Assembly (NCBI GenBank): GCA_021158305.1
Contig: JAGGUU010000037.1
Span: forward strand, 1 to 14,342
DNA from: Candidatus Bathyarchaeota archaeon
Lineage (GTDB): Archaea; Thermoproteota; Bathyarchaeia; Bathyarchaeales; DTEX01
Direction of reading: 5' to 3'
DNA: 14,342 bases
Under the pieces are notes generated by a model. That model ran no database searches and was not told where the DNA came from. It saw only the letters and a list, made by a program, of their open reading frames with translations. The translations under genes and the position numbers were made by a program. Numbering within the stretch: position 1 is the first letter of the stretch; every line of letters begins with the position of its first letter. Positions 1 through 5,486 of this stretch are shown one piece after another.

Positions 1-318
1 GGAACAGTATTTCACATATGGCTTGGCGAGAGCAATCCCCCTGTAGACTCAGTAATAGCCCTTGTGAGGAAAGTCTGCGAGAACTTTCGGCTTCCATACT
101 TCACGCTTACGCCTACCTTCAGTATATGCCCAATCCACGGATACATCCCCGGAGAACACCACATCTGCCCAAGATGTGAAGCCGAGGGAAGAAAGACCCT
201 ATGTGAGGTGTACTCTAGGGCTGTAGGATACTTGAGACCTGTAGATCAGTGGAATGAGGGAAAGCAGGAAGAGTTTAAGCAGAGGGCTAAGTTTGATAAG
301 GCGATTGTTTCTCCATAG
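1..318 (+). CDS. nrdD: anaerobic ribonucleoside-triphosphate reductase, C-terminal part (5' end outside window)
   Basis: Class III ribonucleotide reductase makes dNTPs from NTPs without oxygen, using a glycyl radical. The frame is open from base 1, so the start and the large catalytic barrel lie to the left. The 105 visible residues hold the zinc site (a CPIH then a CPRC pair, window codons 43-46 and 56-59) and the radical loop RAVGY, whose Gly is window codon 76 (bases 226-228), about 30 residues from the C terminus as expected. The tail continuing YLRPV and WNEGKQEEFKQR is typical of archaeal and Thermotoga-type NrdD. The CxxH form of the first zinc half-site also fits that subgroup as I remember it. 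The activase gene follows after 21 bases on the same strand, which implies co-transcription. Confidence 0.93.
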   Translation, partial: GTVFHIWLGESNPPVDSVIALVRKVCENFRLPYFTLTPTFSICPIHGYIPGEHHICPRCEAEGRKTLCEVYSRAVGYLRPVDQWNEGKQEEFKQRAKFDKAIVSP

Positions 319-339
319 TGTAAAAAGAGCGCTGGAAGA

Positions 340-1047
340 ATGAGAATAGGCGGTTTTCAGAAGCTAAGCCTCCTTGATTATCCAGGTAAGTTATCGGCGA
401 TAGTCTTCACTATCGGATGTAACTTTAGATGCCCATTTTGCTACGTTCCTCATCTAGTTCTCCCCGAGGTTATAGAAAAGTCAGGAGAGGTACCCGTTAA
501 TTACGTCTTCTCATATCTTGAGAAGAGAAGGAACCTGATAGACGCCGTTGTTATAACTGGAGGCGAGCCAACAATACATAACGACTTGCCAGTTTTTATT
601 AGAAAACTGAAGTCTATGGGCTTCCTCATAGCATTAGAGACTAATGGAAGCAATTTTGGAATGCTCCGGCAACTAATAGATGACAAGCTTATAGACTATG
701 TTGAGATAGATATAAAGGCCCCCCTCACATTTGAGAAGTATAACCGAGCAGTTGGGAATGTCTTAACTCCAAAGATCTTCGAGAACGTTAAGTCGTCGGT
801 GAATCTACTTCTGAAATCCAGCATCGACTACGAGTTTCGAACAACTCTCGTGAAGGAACTTCATACAAAGGAGGATATATTGGAGATCTGCAAAAGCATC
901 CGGGGAGCTAGGAGATATTATCTGCAGAATCTTAAGAGAACAGGCTTCTTCGTCGGAGGAAAGGAACTAACATCGTTCGATGAAGAAGAGATTATGGAGA
1001 TTCTGGATGAGGGAAGGAAAATAGTAAATGTAATTTATAGGAGATAA
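340..1047 (+). CDS. nrdG: anaerobic ribonucleotide reductase activating protein, radical SAM
   Basis: This radical SAM enzyme uses a 4Fe-4S cluster and S-adenosylmethionine to generate the glycyl radical on NrdD. The cluster motif CNFRCPFC is at residues 27-34 (C27, C31, C34) and the SAM-binding GGEP at 74-77. The N terminus MRIGGFQKLSLLDYPG is characteristic of the archaeal/Thermotoga NrdG-like activase branch (the TIGR02495 type, from memory). The length of 235 aa is normal for that branch and longer than the E. coli-type enzyme. The ATG follows a short purine-rich GGAAGA stretch and lies 21 bases after nrdD, so the pair is read as an operon. Other radical SAM activases share these motifs; the adjacent NrdD settles the assignment. 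Confidence 0.9.
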   Translation: MRIGGFQKLSLLDYPGKLSAIVFTIGCNFRCPFCYVPHLVLPEVIEKSGEVPVNYVFSYLEKRRNLIDAVVITGGEPTIHNDLPVFIRKLKSMGFLIALETNGSNFGMLRQLIDDKLIDYVEIDIKAPLTFEKYNRAVGNVLTPKIFENVKSSVNLLLKSSIDYEFRTTLVKELHTKEDILEICKSIRGARRYYLQNLKRTGFFVGGKELTSFDEEEIMEILDEGRKIVNVIYRR

Positions 1048-1072
1048 TGTTCTTTCTAAATGTAGAAGCATT

Positions 1073-1945
1073 ATGTTCTGGGCAAACACTATGAAGAATC
1101 TAAAAATCGTTTTCACAGTGGCTCTGCTACTTATCTCTGCTTTGTCTCTATATTTTCTCTTCCTCCCTCGCCAAGAAGAAGCCCCTCCGACGCATAAGAT
1201 TTCTAAAATGGGCTATGTCGAATACGCCAACGTGACCATTCTTGTCGATAATAATCCCTATTCGGATCTAATGTCTCCTTGGGGTATAAGTCTTTACCTT
1301 GAGACTAAAGACCTGCGGATACTCTTCGATGCCGGACCTGATCCTGAAGCCTTAAGGATCAATGCTGAGAAACTCGGAGTAGATCTGAGACTATTAGATT
1401 TTATCGTGATCTCACATGAACATGGCGATCATGTACTCGGTCTTGAATACATCGCTAAGCTGAATAGGAATTTAACAGTTTATGTTCCTAAGCACATGAA
1501 TGTTTTATGCAAGGTTTGGATTAAGAAGCTCGGCTTTAAGGTTGTAGAGATAAGTGCGACAAAAGTGATTGATGAAGGAGTAGCCATAATCGGAGAACTC
1601 TATGGACCGCCATATGAGCAAGCTCTAGCCGTGAATGTTAAGAACCTCGGATTGATAATCCTGGTTGGATGCAGTCATCCTGGAGTTGACAAGATAGTTG
1701 CAAAGGCTGCAGCGGATCTGAATTATGAACCATACGCAGTGATAGGTGGTTTTCACCTCTCAGGAGCGAGCTCGGAGAAGATGGAAAGCATAGCTGAAAA
1801 CCTTCTGGAGTCTGGACTGAGAAAGGTCTATCCCTTACATTGTAGCGGTGAGGGTTTTAGAAGGCTCTTTGAAGAGAAATATTCTGAAGCTTACGGCGAC
1901 GGACACGTTGGATCAATGTTCTCATTTAGTGAGGCAGAGAAATGA
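1073..1945 (+). CDS. membrane-anchored metallo-beta-lactamase-fold hydrolase (COG1237-like)
   Basis: The mature part is a metallo-beta-lactamase fold with the metal motif HEHGDH at residues 115-120. Later ligands are likely His202 in GCSHPG, His228 in GGFHL and His256 in LHCSGE. The VDN near residue 58, the GCSHPG and the GGFHL pattern are typical of the family containing archaeal dihydropterin-related hydrolases (COG1237). Substrate is unknown. Residues 10-31 form one hydrophobic stretch after Lys/Asn residues, followed by a Pro/Glu-rich linker, so the domain is probably tethered outside the membrane by a signal anchor. The start is uncertain: ATG 1073 has no clear ribosome-binding site and a second in-frame ATG lies at 1091 (residue 7), a plausible start for the signal peptide. 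It sits 25 bases after nrdG but has no obvious functional tie to it. Confidence 0.85.
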   Translation: MFWANTMKNLKIVFTVALLLISALSLYFLFLPRQEEAPPTHKISKMGYVEYANVTILVDNNPYSDLMSPWGISLYLETKDLRILFDAGPDPEALRINAEKLGVDLRLLDFIVISHEHGDHVLGLEYIAKLNRNLTVYVPKHMNVLCKVWIKKLGFKVVEISATKVIDEGVAIIGELYGPPYEQALAVNVKNLGLIILVGCSHPGVDKIVAKAAADLNYEPYAVIGGFHLSGASSEKMESIAENLLESGLRKVYPLHCSGEGFRRLFEEKYSEAYGDGHVGSMFSFSEAEK

Positions 1946-2238
1946 ATAACGCCGCGCATCTTCCTCCAAACAACATCTAAAAATTTACGCTATCTCTCAC
2001 ATCTCTTTACGATGATTATATTTAGAAGCGGCTATAACGCATGAAACTGAACTTATGAGTTATAATATTCTATGTTCTGGACGTCGCTTAAGCGAGAGGA
2101 AAGAGATCTTCAAAGAATCTCTAAACTCGATAGCATCCATCATCCAAATCTTTCAGCTGATATAATGGGGAAGAGGGTTTAAGGATAATATACGAAGACC
2201 TTCTTCTGAGAGATGCTCTTACCATATACGATGCATAT
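1946..2238. other. 293-bp intergenic region with weak coding remnants
   Basis: No intact gene is visible. A 36-codon stretch from ATG 2072 to TAA 2180, and a 3'-adjacent stretch in another frame (about 2158-2280) that reads GLRIIYEDLLLRD and onwards, look mildly protein-like and could be joined by one frameshift near 2175-2180. I do not recognise a family. The second stretch runs into the 3' end of the convergent regulator gene. It may be a decayed gene or chance. Confidence 0.25.
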
Positions 2239-2838
2239 TCACCTCTTAAAGATATTGCGCCATTCCCTCTGCTTAGTTAATCTAGCCAAGGCTTCCGCGT
2301 ATATCTTTATTTCCAATGATTCTGAATCTCCAGTTTCTGCTTCTTGATCGATATATCTTTGCCCAACGATCTTGAGCTGCTCCAACATTACCTTTGCAAG
2401 CTCTTCGAGCTTCTCAGAAGATATTTGTAATAGTTGATGACGTAGTTTGAAGACGCTTAGTATTCCCATTAGATGCTCTATCTGGACTTGCAGGAAATAT
2501 CTCTTTGCGTCTTCAGGTATTTTCTCTGGATCGACGATGAAGAGACTCGCCACAGTCGTATAATATTTCTGTAGGATTCCATGCTTTTCTGCCTCAGTTC
2601 TGCTTATATCAATGAGTCCCGCCTTCATAAGAAGATGTAAGTGGTACCCGACTGCTGCTTTTGTTATTCCTAACTCTTTTGATAACTGAGTCTCGGTCAT
2701 TGATTTTCTGCTTAGTAAGCGTAAAATCTCGGTTCTAGTGAAATCAGCTAATAAACGGATTACTTCTGGATTTTTAACTATGACTACTGCTTTTCTCCGT
2801 TTCACTTCTCTCCGCATATTCTTAGGAGATAGAAGCAT
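2239..2838 (-). CDS. winged helix-turn-helix (ArsR-like) transcriptional regulator
   Basis: A DNA-binding repressor or activator of 199 aa. Residues about 24-98 form a winged helix: a first helix around NPEVIRLLADF, then RTEILRLLSRK, the helix-turn-helix TETQLSKELGITKAAVGYHL (residues 48-67), and a wing ending KYYTTVA. The rest (100-199) is helical and charged, probably a dimerisation or sensor domain, with no cysteines, so a thiol metal site of the SmtB kind is not supported. ATG 2838 lacks a ribosome-binding site but lies about 25-30 nt from a TATA-like ATTTAAAT, consistent with leaderless translation; ATG 2817 is an alternative. It is divergent from the cation/Ca2+ antiporter gene across 80 bases, so control of that gene and of itself is a reasonable inference. 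The ligand is unknown. Confidence 0.85.
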   Translation of the reverse strand: MLLSPKNMRREVKRRKAVVIVKNPEVIRLLADFTRTEILRLLSRKSMTETQLSKELGITKAAVGYHLHLLMKAGLIDISRTEAEKHGILQKYYTTVASLFIVDPEKIPEDAKRYFLQVQIEHLMGILSVFKLRHQLLQISSEKLEELAKVMLEQLKIVGQRYIDQEAETGDSESLEIKIYAEALARLTKQREWRNIFKR

Positions 2839-2854
2839 TTAATAAAGTTTTTTA

Positions 2855-2906
2855 ATCAGTAAAATTATTTAAATTGATGAAAAAAATTAAATAAAATTCT
2901 GGAGGC
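2855..2906. promoter_or_regulatory. shared divergent promoter between regulator and antiporter
   Basis: The AT-rich gap contains a self-complementary TATA-like ATTTAAAT at 2867-2874, placed about 27 nt from both expected transcription starts (near 2842 on minus, near 2897 on plus). The flanking ATCA (2855) and TGAT (2875) form a loose inverted repeat that could be the regulator's operator. GGAGG at 2901-2905 is the ribosome-binding site of the antiporter. All of this is read by eye. Confidence 0.45.
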
Positions 2907-2918
2907 AAAATTATCGGC

Positions 2919-3851
2919 GTGTTAATATGGATCGCTGGAATAATCGGCGGAGTTCTCCTCATGGTCTTATCCAGCGATAAAGCCGTCGAGCACTCGCTGA
3001 GTCTCGCCGCCACACTCGGCATATCCCCTCTCATGATCGGCCTCTTGCTGGTCTCTGTGGGAACGGATTTACCAGAGATAGTTAACTCAATTGTATCATG
3101 TGCGCTCGGCCATGGAAATATTAACGCCGGAGACTCCATCGGCTCGGTTCTGACGCAGATAACACTGGTCCTCGGTCTCTTGCCCTTCTTTGGGAGAGGC
3201 TTCAGAGTTAAAAAGAGGGAGATCCTTGTGGCTGGAATATGTGAGGTTTTAGCGCTAATGCTAGTCTTTTCTATGGCGGAAAAGGGATATATAACTCGCA
3301 TTAACGCGTTACTTCTCGTCGGCAGCTGGCCTATGTATATGCTGTTAACGAAAGGCGTGACGAGGAGAAGCGTTAAGACCAAAGACTATAAACGTTATGT
3401 GCTCCGAGGCAAGTTCTATCATATCTCAGTAGCGATGCTAAGCTTCGCCGGAGTCGCCGTTGGAGCTTATGCAATGGTTAAGTCGGCGATAGCGCTCTCA
3501 GCAACCCTTGGGATACCGGAGTACATCCTCAGCTTCTTCATGCTCTCTATCGGAACATCCCTCCCGGAGCTTGCAGTCGATCTTGTAGCAATCCGCAAGA
3601 AAGAGTATGAGGTCGCAATCGGTGACATAATTGGTAGCTGCATTGTAGATGCAACACTTTCGATAGGTATAGGGCAAGTCTTCTTTCCCCAAACCATAGC
3701 AGCCAATCTAGCAAGCACCACAATCCTATACACGATATTCGCATCTTCCGTGGTGATCCTAATCCTCGCATTAAGAGAGAAGATGGATAGGAAGGCCGGA
3801 GCGATTTTCATGACGCTCTATGCCCTTTCATATCTGACGCTTACGGTCTGA
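2919..3851 (+). CDS. CaCA-family cation/Ca2+ antiporter (YrbG/NCX-like)
   Basis: An inner-membrane exchanger moving Ca2+ against Na+ (or H+/K+), with about ten hydrophobic segments in two inverted halves. The alpha-1 repeat is at residues 46-86 (SVGTDLPE, then GDSIGS) and alpha-2 at about 210-250 (SIGTSLPE, then GDIIGS). The likely ion-binding acids are Glu53, Asp72, Glu217 and Asp236. Length (310 aa) is normal. Asp72 occupies the alpha-1 position where many prokaryotic members have Asn, and the usual GSN motif is GSV/GSC in the two repeats, so ion preference may differ from the standard exchanger. GTG 2919 follows GGAGG by 13 bases, rather far; a rare ATT at 2910 is in frame and closer. It is divergent from the winged-helix regulator. 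Confidence 0.88.
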   Translation: MLIWIAGIIGGVLLMVLSSDKAVEHSLSLAATLGISPLMIGLLLVSVGTDLPEIVNSIVSCALGHGNINAGDSIGSVLTQITLVLGLLPFFGRGFRVKKREILVAGICEVLALMLVFSMAEKGYITRINALLLVGSWPMYMLLTKGVTRRSVKTKDYKRYVLRGKFYHISVAMLSFAGVAVGAYAMVKSAIALSATLGIPEYILSFFMLSIGTSLPELAVDLVAIRKKEYEVAIGDIIGSCIVDATLSIGIGQVFFPQTIAANLASTTILYTIFASSVVILILALREKMDRKAGAIFMTLYALSYLTLTV

Positions 3852-3882
3852 AGCTCATCTCAGCCTTGTTAAAAGAAATGAT

Positions 3883-3896
3883 AAAACTTAAGTATG
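3883..3896 (+). promoter_or_regulatory. TATA-like element upstream of tRNA-Leu
   Basis: An AAACTTAAGTATG stretch lies about 40-50 nt before the tRNA 5' end, compatible with an archaeal box A and a short leader removed by RNase P. Read by eye only. Confidence 0.35.
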
Positions 3897-3958
3897 TTTT
3901 ACCAATCTTCAGAAAGCTAGAGAGGCTTGAGCAGCGGGGGTGCCCGAGCCAGGTCTAA

Positions 3959-3988
3959 ATAGAAGGGTCAGATAGGCCCCTAAGACAA
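3959..3988 (+). other. tRNA intron at the D-loop/D-stem junction (bulge-helix-bulge type)
   Basis: The 4-bp central helix is GTCT (3953-3956) with AGAC (3983-3986). Three-nt bulges follow each strand: AAA (3957-3959) and AAG (3987-3989). The intron-side helix is TAG (3960-3962) with CTA (3980-3982), topped by GGGTC (3965-3969) with GGCCC (3975-3979) around an AGATA loop. Cutting after the second base of each bulge, as the archaeal splicing endonuclease does, removes 30 nt between positions 22 and 23 and restores the D stem and G13/A22. Because AA flanks both sites, the sequence alone allows shifts of up to 2 nt. The outer helix is weak, so this is a relaxed version of the motif. Confidence 0.8.
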
Positions 3989-4031
3989 GGGGGAGGACTT
4001 AAGATCCTCTGGCGTAGGCCTTCGTGGGTTC

Positions 4032-4051
4032 AAATCCCACCCCCCGCACCA
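4032..4051 (+). repeat. direct repeat, copy 1: 3' end of tRNA-Leu (att-like)
   Basis: The last 20 nt of the tRNA, from AAAT of the T loop through the encoded CCA. It matches 4999-5018 at 19 of 20 positions in the same orientation, with no similarity beyond either end. A tRNA 3' end is the classic target of archaeal integrases. Confidence 0.8.
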
Positions 4052-4069
4052 TTAGATGAATTCATGGCA

Positions 4070-4076
4070 TTTTTTT
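4070..4076 (+). terminator. T-run downstream of tRNA-Leu
   Basis: Seven consecutive T bases on the plus strand 19 nt after the CCA end, the form of an archaeal oligo-T terminator. No hairpin is required or seen. Confidence 0.4.
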
Positions 4077-4190
4077 ATTGCTAGCGAATAAAAAAGTGCA
4101 TTATAAGCGTTTGTGAACTTAACTCGCACTAATTTATTTATCTAAATATTTTACTGGTTTGAGATGTGTTTATGTGTAGTGCTGCGGAGT

Positions 4191-4397
4191 TTATATTTTG
4201 CCTTCTTTCCTTAGCTGTCTGATTTCTTTTTCGATCTGTTCTATTGTGAGTTTTTCTGTGGCTTTTCTGAGCTCTACAACGGAGTCGCCGTATTTGCGTC
4301 TAATTTCGCTTATGAATTGTATGGCTCTCTTTGTTCCTAGTTCTTTAGCTAATGCTTCGAAGGGGATTTCTACGGTGGCTATTCGAGTTTCAGTCAT
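4191..4397 (-). CDS. VapB-like antitoxin
   Basis: A 68-aa charged, mostly helical protein encoded immediately after the PIN toxin. The N terminus (TRIATVEIPFEALAKELGTK) gives a short beta strand followed by helix, and the C-terminal half (about 38-68) is a run of Glu/Lys/Arg-rich helix that could wrap the toxin. This layout resembles archaeal VapB-type antitoxins, which neutralise the partner ribonuclease and often repress their own promoter; here the DNA-binding part is short and not clearly AbrB or ribbon-helix-helix. ATG 4397 lies four bases after the toxin stop. Its ribosome-binding site AGGTGA overlaps that stop, so translation is coupled. The order toxin then antitoxin is the reverse of most vapBC operons. 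Confidence 0.7.
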   Translation of the reverse strand: MTETRIATVEIPFEALAKELGTKRAIQFISEIRRKYGDSVVELRKATEKLTIEQIEKEIRQLRKEGKI

Positions 4398-4401
4398 TTT
4401 T

Positions 4402-4872
4402 TCACCTTCGTATTTCCTCTAGATAATTAATCGGATTTCTAACTTTTAACCTATATCCTTTCCCGGCTGCAAGTTCCTCTATGCAACGGCTATTCTGCAA
4501 AATCTCGTCGTCGCATGTTAAAAACCAATCAGCCTCTCCCAGATAAGCGGAAGAAACATGCAACGCATCTAAGGGATTTAAGTCGCATTCAGCTAATAAT
4601 TTCCTTGCTAAGACGATTATACGCTTGTTGCTGGCTATATTCACTGAAGCCAGAGTTCTTTCTAAACTCCTAACGTCCTTTCTCTTTAAAGGATCCAGAA
4701 TCTTTTCAATCTCAAATTTCACATGATCAGAACTTATAATTACCATTTTACCTCGCAGTGCGGCGTCAGCAATCTCGATAAAGGCTTCTGATTCAGCTTT
4801 AATTCTTCCATCACTTTGATCATCAAAAGGTCTACAATACACATTTGTATCTAAGTAAACTCGCTCAACCAA
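4402..4872 (-). CDS. PIN-domain ribonuclease, VapC-like toxin
   Basis: A PIN-domain nuclease, the toxin half of a probable toxin-antitoxin pair that would cleave RNA (often tRNA or rRNA in this family). Counting from the start used here, the first acidic residue is in YLDTNVY near residue 7. A conserved Glu lies in the KFEIEKIL stretch (about 55), the third acid in NPLDALHVSSAY (about 98) and the fourth in FLTCDDEIL (about 115). Together these make the four-acid Mg2+ site. I start at TTG 4872 because GGAG sits 5 bases before it and a TATA-like element (4910-4920) predicts transcription from about 4888; the frame is open to TTG 4887, adding MCGVR. Length, about 156 aa, is a little above the usual 125-145. 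Confidence 0.82.
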   Translation of the reverse strand: MVERVYLDTNVYCRPFDDQSDGRIKAESEAFIEIADAALRGKMVIISSDHVKFEIEKILDPLKRKDVRSLERTLASVNIASNKRIIVLARKLLAECDLNPLDALHVSSAYLGEADWFLTCDDEILQNSRCIEELAAGKGYRLKVRNPINYLEEIRR

Positions 4873-4909
4873 TCTTACTCCACACAACAGAAATTAACTG
4901 TCACGTAAG

Positions 4910-4920
4910 CTTTTAAAAAT
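4910..4920 (-). promoter_or_regulatory. TATA-like element for the toxin-antitoxin operon
   Basis: On the minus strand this reads ATTTTTAAAAG, about 27 nt upstream of an expected start near 4888 and just ahead of the GGAG-TTG start of the toxin. Inferred from spacing and base content. Confidence 0.4.
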
Positions 4921-4998
4921 ATTCCATAACTCTACTAAAATACTGACATAATTGAATTTCACGTTATAGGTTTAATATTTACCAGTAAATTCTTGCTG

Positions 4999-5018
4999 AA
5001 ATCCCATCCCCCGCACCA
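4999..5018 (+). repeat. direct repeat, copy 2: orphan 3' end of tRNA-Leu (att-like)
   Basis: Twenty bases match the tRNA-Leu tail at 4032-4051 except T5007 for C4040 (the last base of the T stem). The preceding bases do not form the rest of a tRNA, so this is a tail fragment and not a gene. It retains the discriminator and CCA. Confidence 0.8.
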
Positions 5019-5063
5019 AAAACCACAATACGAAGTTCTAAGCCTTTAGGGTTTGAAGATTAA

Positions 5064-5093
5064 ATTCTTATTAAGATTCTTAAGAATAAGAAT
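5064..5093. promoter_or_regulatory. nested palindrome upstream of cyclophilin-like gene
   Basis: A perfect 12-bp palindrome ATTCTTAAGAAT (5076-5087) sits inside a 9-bp inverted repeat, ATTCTTATT (5064-5072) with AATAAGAAT (5085-5093). It ends three bases before GGGAG (5096-5100), the ribosome-binding site of the next gene, so it could be an operator for a dimeric regulator or an RNA hairpin hiding that site. Confidence 0.4.
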
Positions 5094-5110
5094 CTGGGAG
5101 CTGATTAATT

Positions 5111-5485
5111 TTGATGAAGAGCATATCTTCAATAAAGGTGCGATTCATAATTGACGGCTTGGGCGAAGCAGAGGGTAGACTTGTACGATTTCTTTCTCCA
5201 AGAACAGTTGACGCGTTAATTAGGAGTCTTCCTTTAGAAGGCCGCGTTGCATTAATGAAAGGCGGCCTATATTTTCCAGTCCCGTTAAACTTGGGAGTGG
5301 AGAAGGCTAAGAGGACGGCGGAGAAGGGAGTTTTAGCCTACTGGCCCATGGGAAGAGCTCTGTGCATATTTTATGAAAACGCTAAACCTTACAGTCCAAT
5401 TAATCACGTCGGCAAGATTATAAAGAACTTAGAAATCTTCCGTAAGGTTGAGACGGGAATGAAGGTAGTGGTGGAGAAAGCGTAG
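5111..5485 (+). CDS. cyclophilin-like domain protein (DUF369/PF04126-type), copy 1
   Basis: A 124-aa single-domain protein of the small cyclophilin-like fold found in archaea and Thermotogales. The pattern is a beta start (SIKVRFIIDGLGEAEGRL), PRTVDALIRSLPLEGRV, GGLYFPVPLNLGVEKA, then GVLAYWPMGRALCIFYENAKP and VGKIIKNLEIFRKVETGMKVVVEKA. The YWPxGxxxCIFY core and the closing G+I-K segment are shared with a second copy at 7965-8354. The true peptidyl-prolyl isomerase active site is not evident and the biochemical role of this family is not established to my knowledge. Start TTG 5111 or ATG 5114 follows GGGAG by 10-13 bases. It is a stand-alone gene behind the att-like repeat and a palindrome, and convergent with the next gene. 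Confidence 0.8.
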   Translation: MMKSISSIKVRFIIDGLGEAEGRLVRFLSPRTVDALIRSLPLEGRVALMKGGLYFPVPLNLGVEKAKRTAEKGVLAYWPMGRALCIFYENAKPYSPINHVGKIIKNLEIFRKVETGMKVVVEKA

Positions 5486-5486
5486 A

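Larger units (their letters stand above)
3934..4051 (+). tRNA. tRNA-Leu(UAA) containing a D-loop intron; CCA encoded
   Basis: Acceptor strands 3934-3940 (GCGGGGG) and 4041-4047 (CCCCCGC) pair fully; discriminator A4048 and an encoded CCA (4049-4051) follow. The T arm is GTGGG-TTCAAAT-CCCAC (4024-4040). The anticodon arm is GAGGA-CTTAAGA-TCCTC (3993-4009), giving anticodon TAA, which reads UUA as leucine. The 14-nt variable arm (4010-4023), with a short GGC/GCC stem, and the G13/A22 pair are leucine-type class II features. The D stem is CCC (3943-3945) with GGG (3989-3991), but its loop is about 30 nt too long. Removing a 30-nt intron (best placed at 3959-3988) leaves a standard 88-nt tRNA including CCA. 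The 20-nt 3' tail is duplicated at 4999-5018. Confidence 0.93.
4052..5018. mobile_element. 967-bp putative tRNA-targeted element or remnant carrying a toxin-antitoxin pair
   Basis: The stretch from the intact tRNA-Leu to the second copy of its 3' tail is bounded by direct repeats, as expected when an integrase inserts DNA at a tRNA gene and restores the gene at one end. Its only genes are the PIN toxin and its partner, both on the minus strand. The rest (4052-4190 and 4888-4998) is AT-rich with no further gene. No integrase is present, so it is either a decayed remainder of a larger element or a small passenger moved in trans. A local duplication of the tRNA tail is the alternative. Confidence 0.6.

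Noticed and set aside
1070..2082. Shared TATGTTCTGG near 1075 and 2071 as a possible repeat or duplicated gene start
   Set aside because: Only about 10 bases match and the sequences diverge at once on both sides; chance is sufficient.
2852..3382. 176-codon open frame on the minus strand opposite the antiporter gene
   Set aside because: It is a shadow of the antiporter coding sequence, has Ser/Pro/Thr-rich composition without domain motifs, and would overlap a clear transporter.
4999..5018. A second tRNA gene
   Set aside because: Only the last 20 nt match; no T-stem partner, anticodon arm or 5' acceptor strand lies upstream, so it is a tail fragment.
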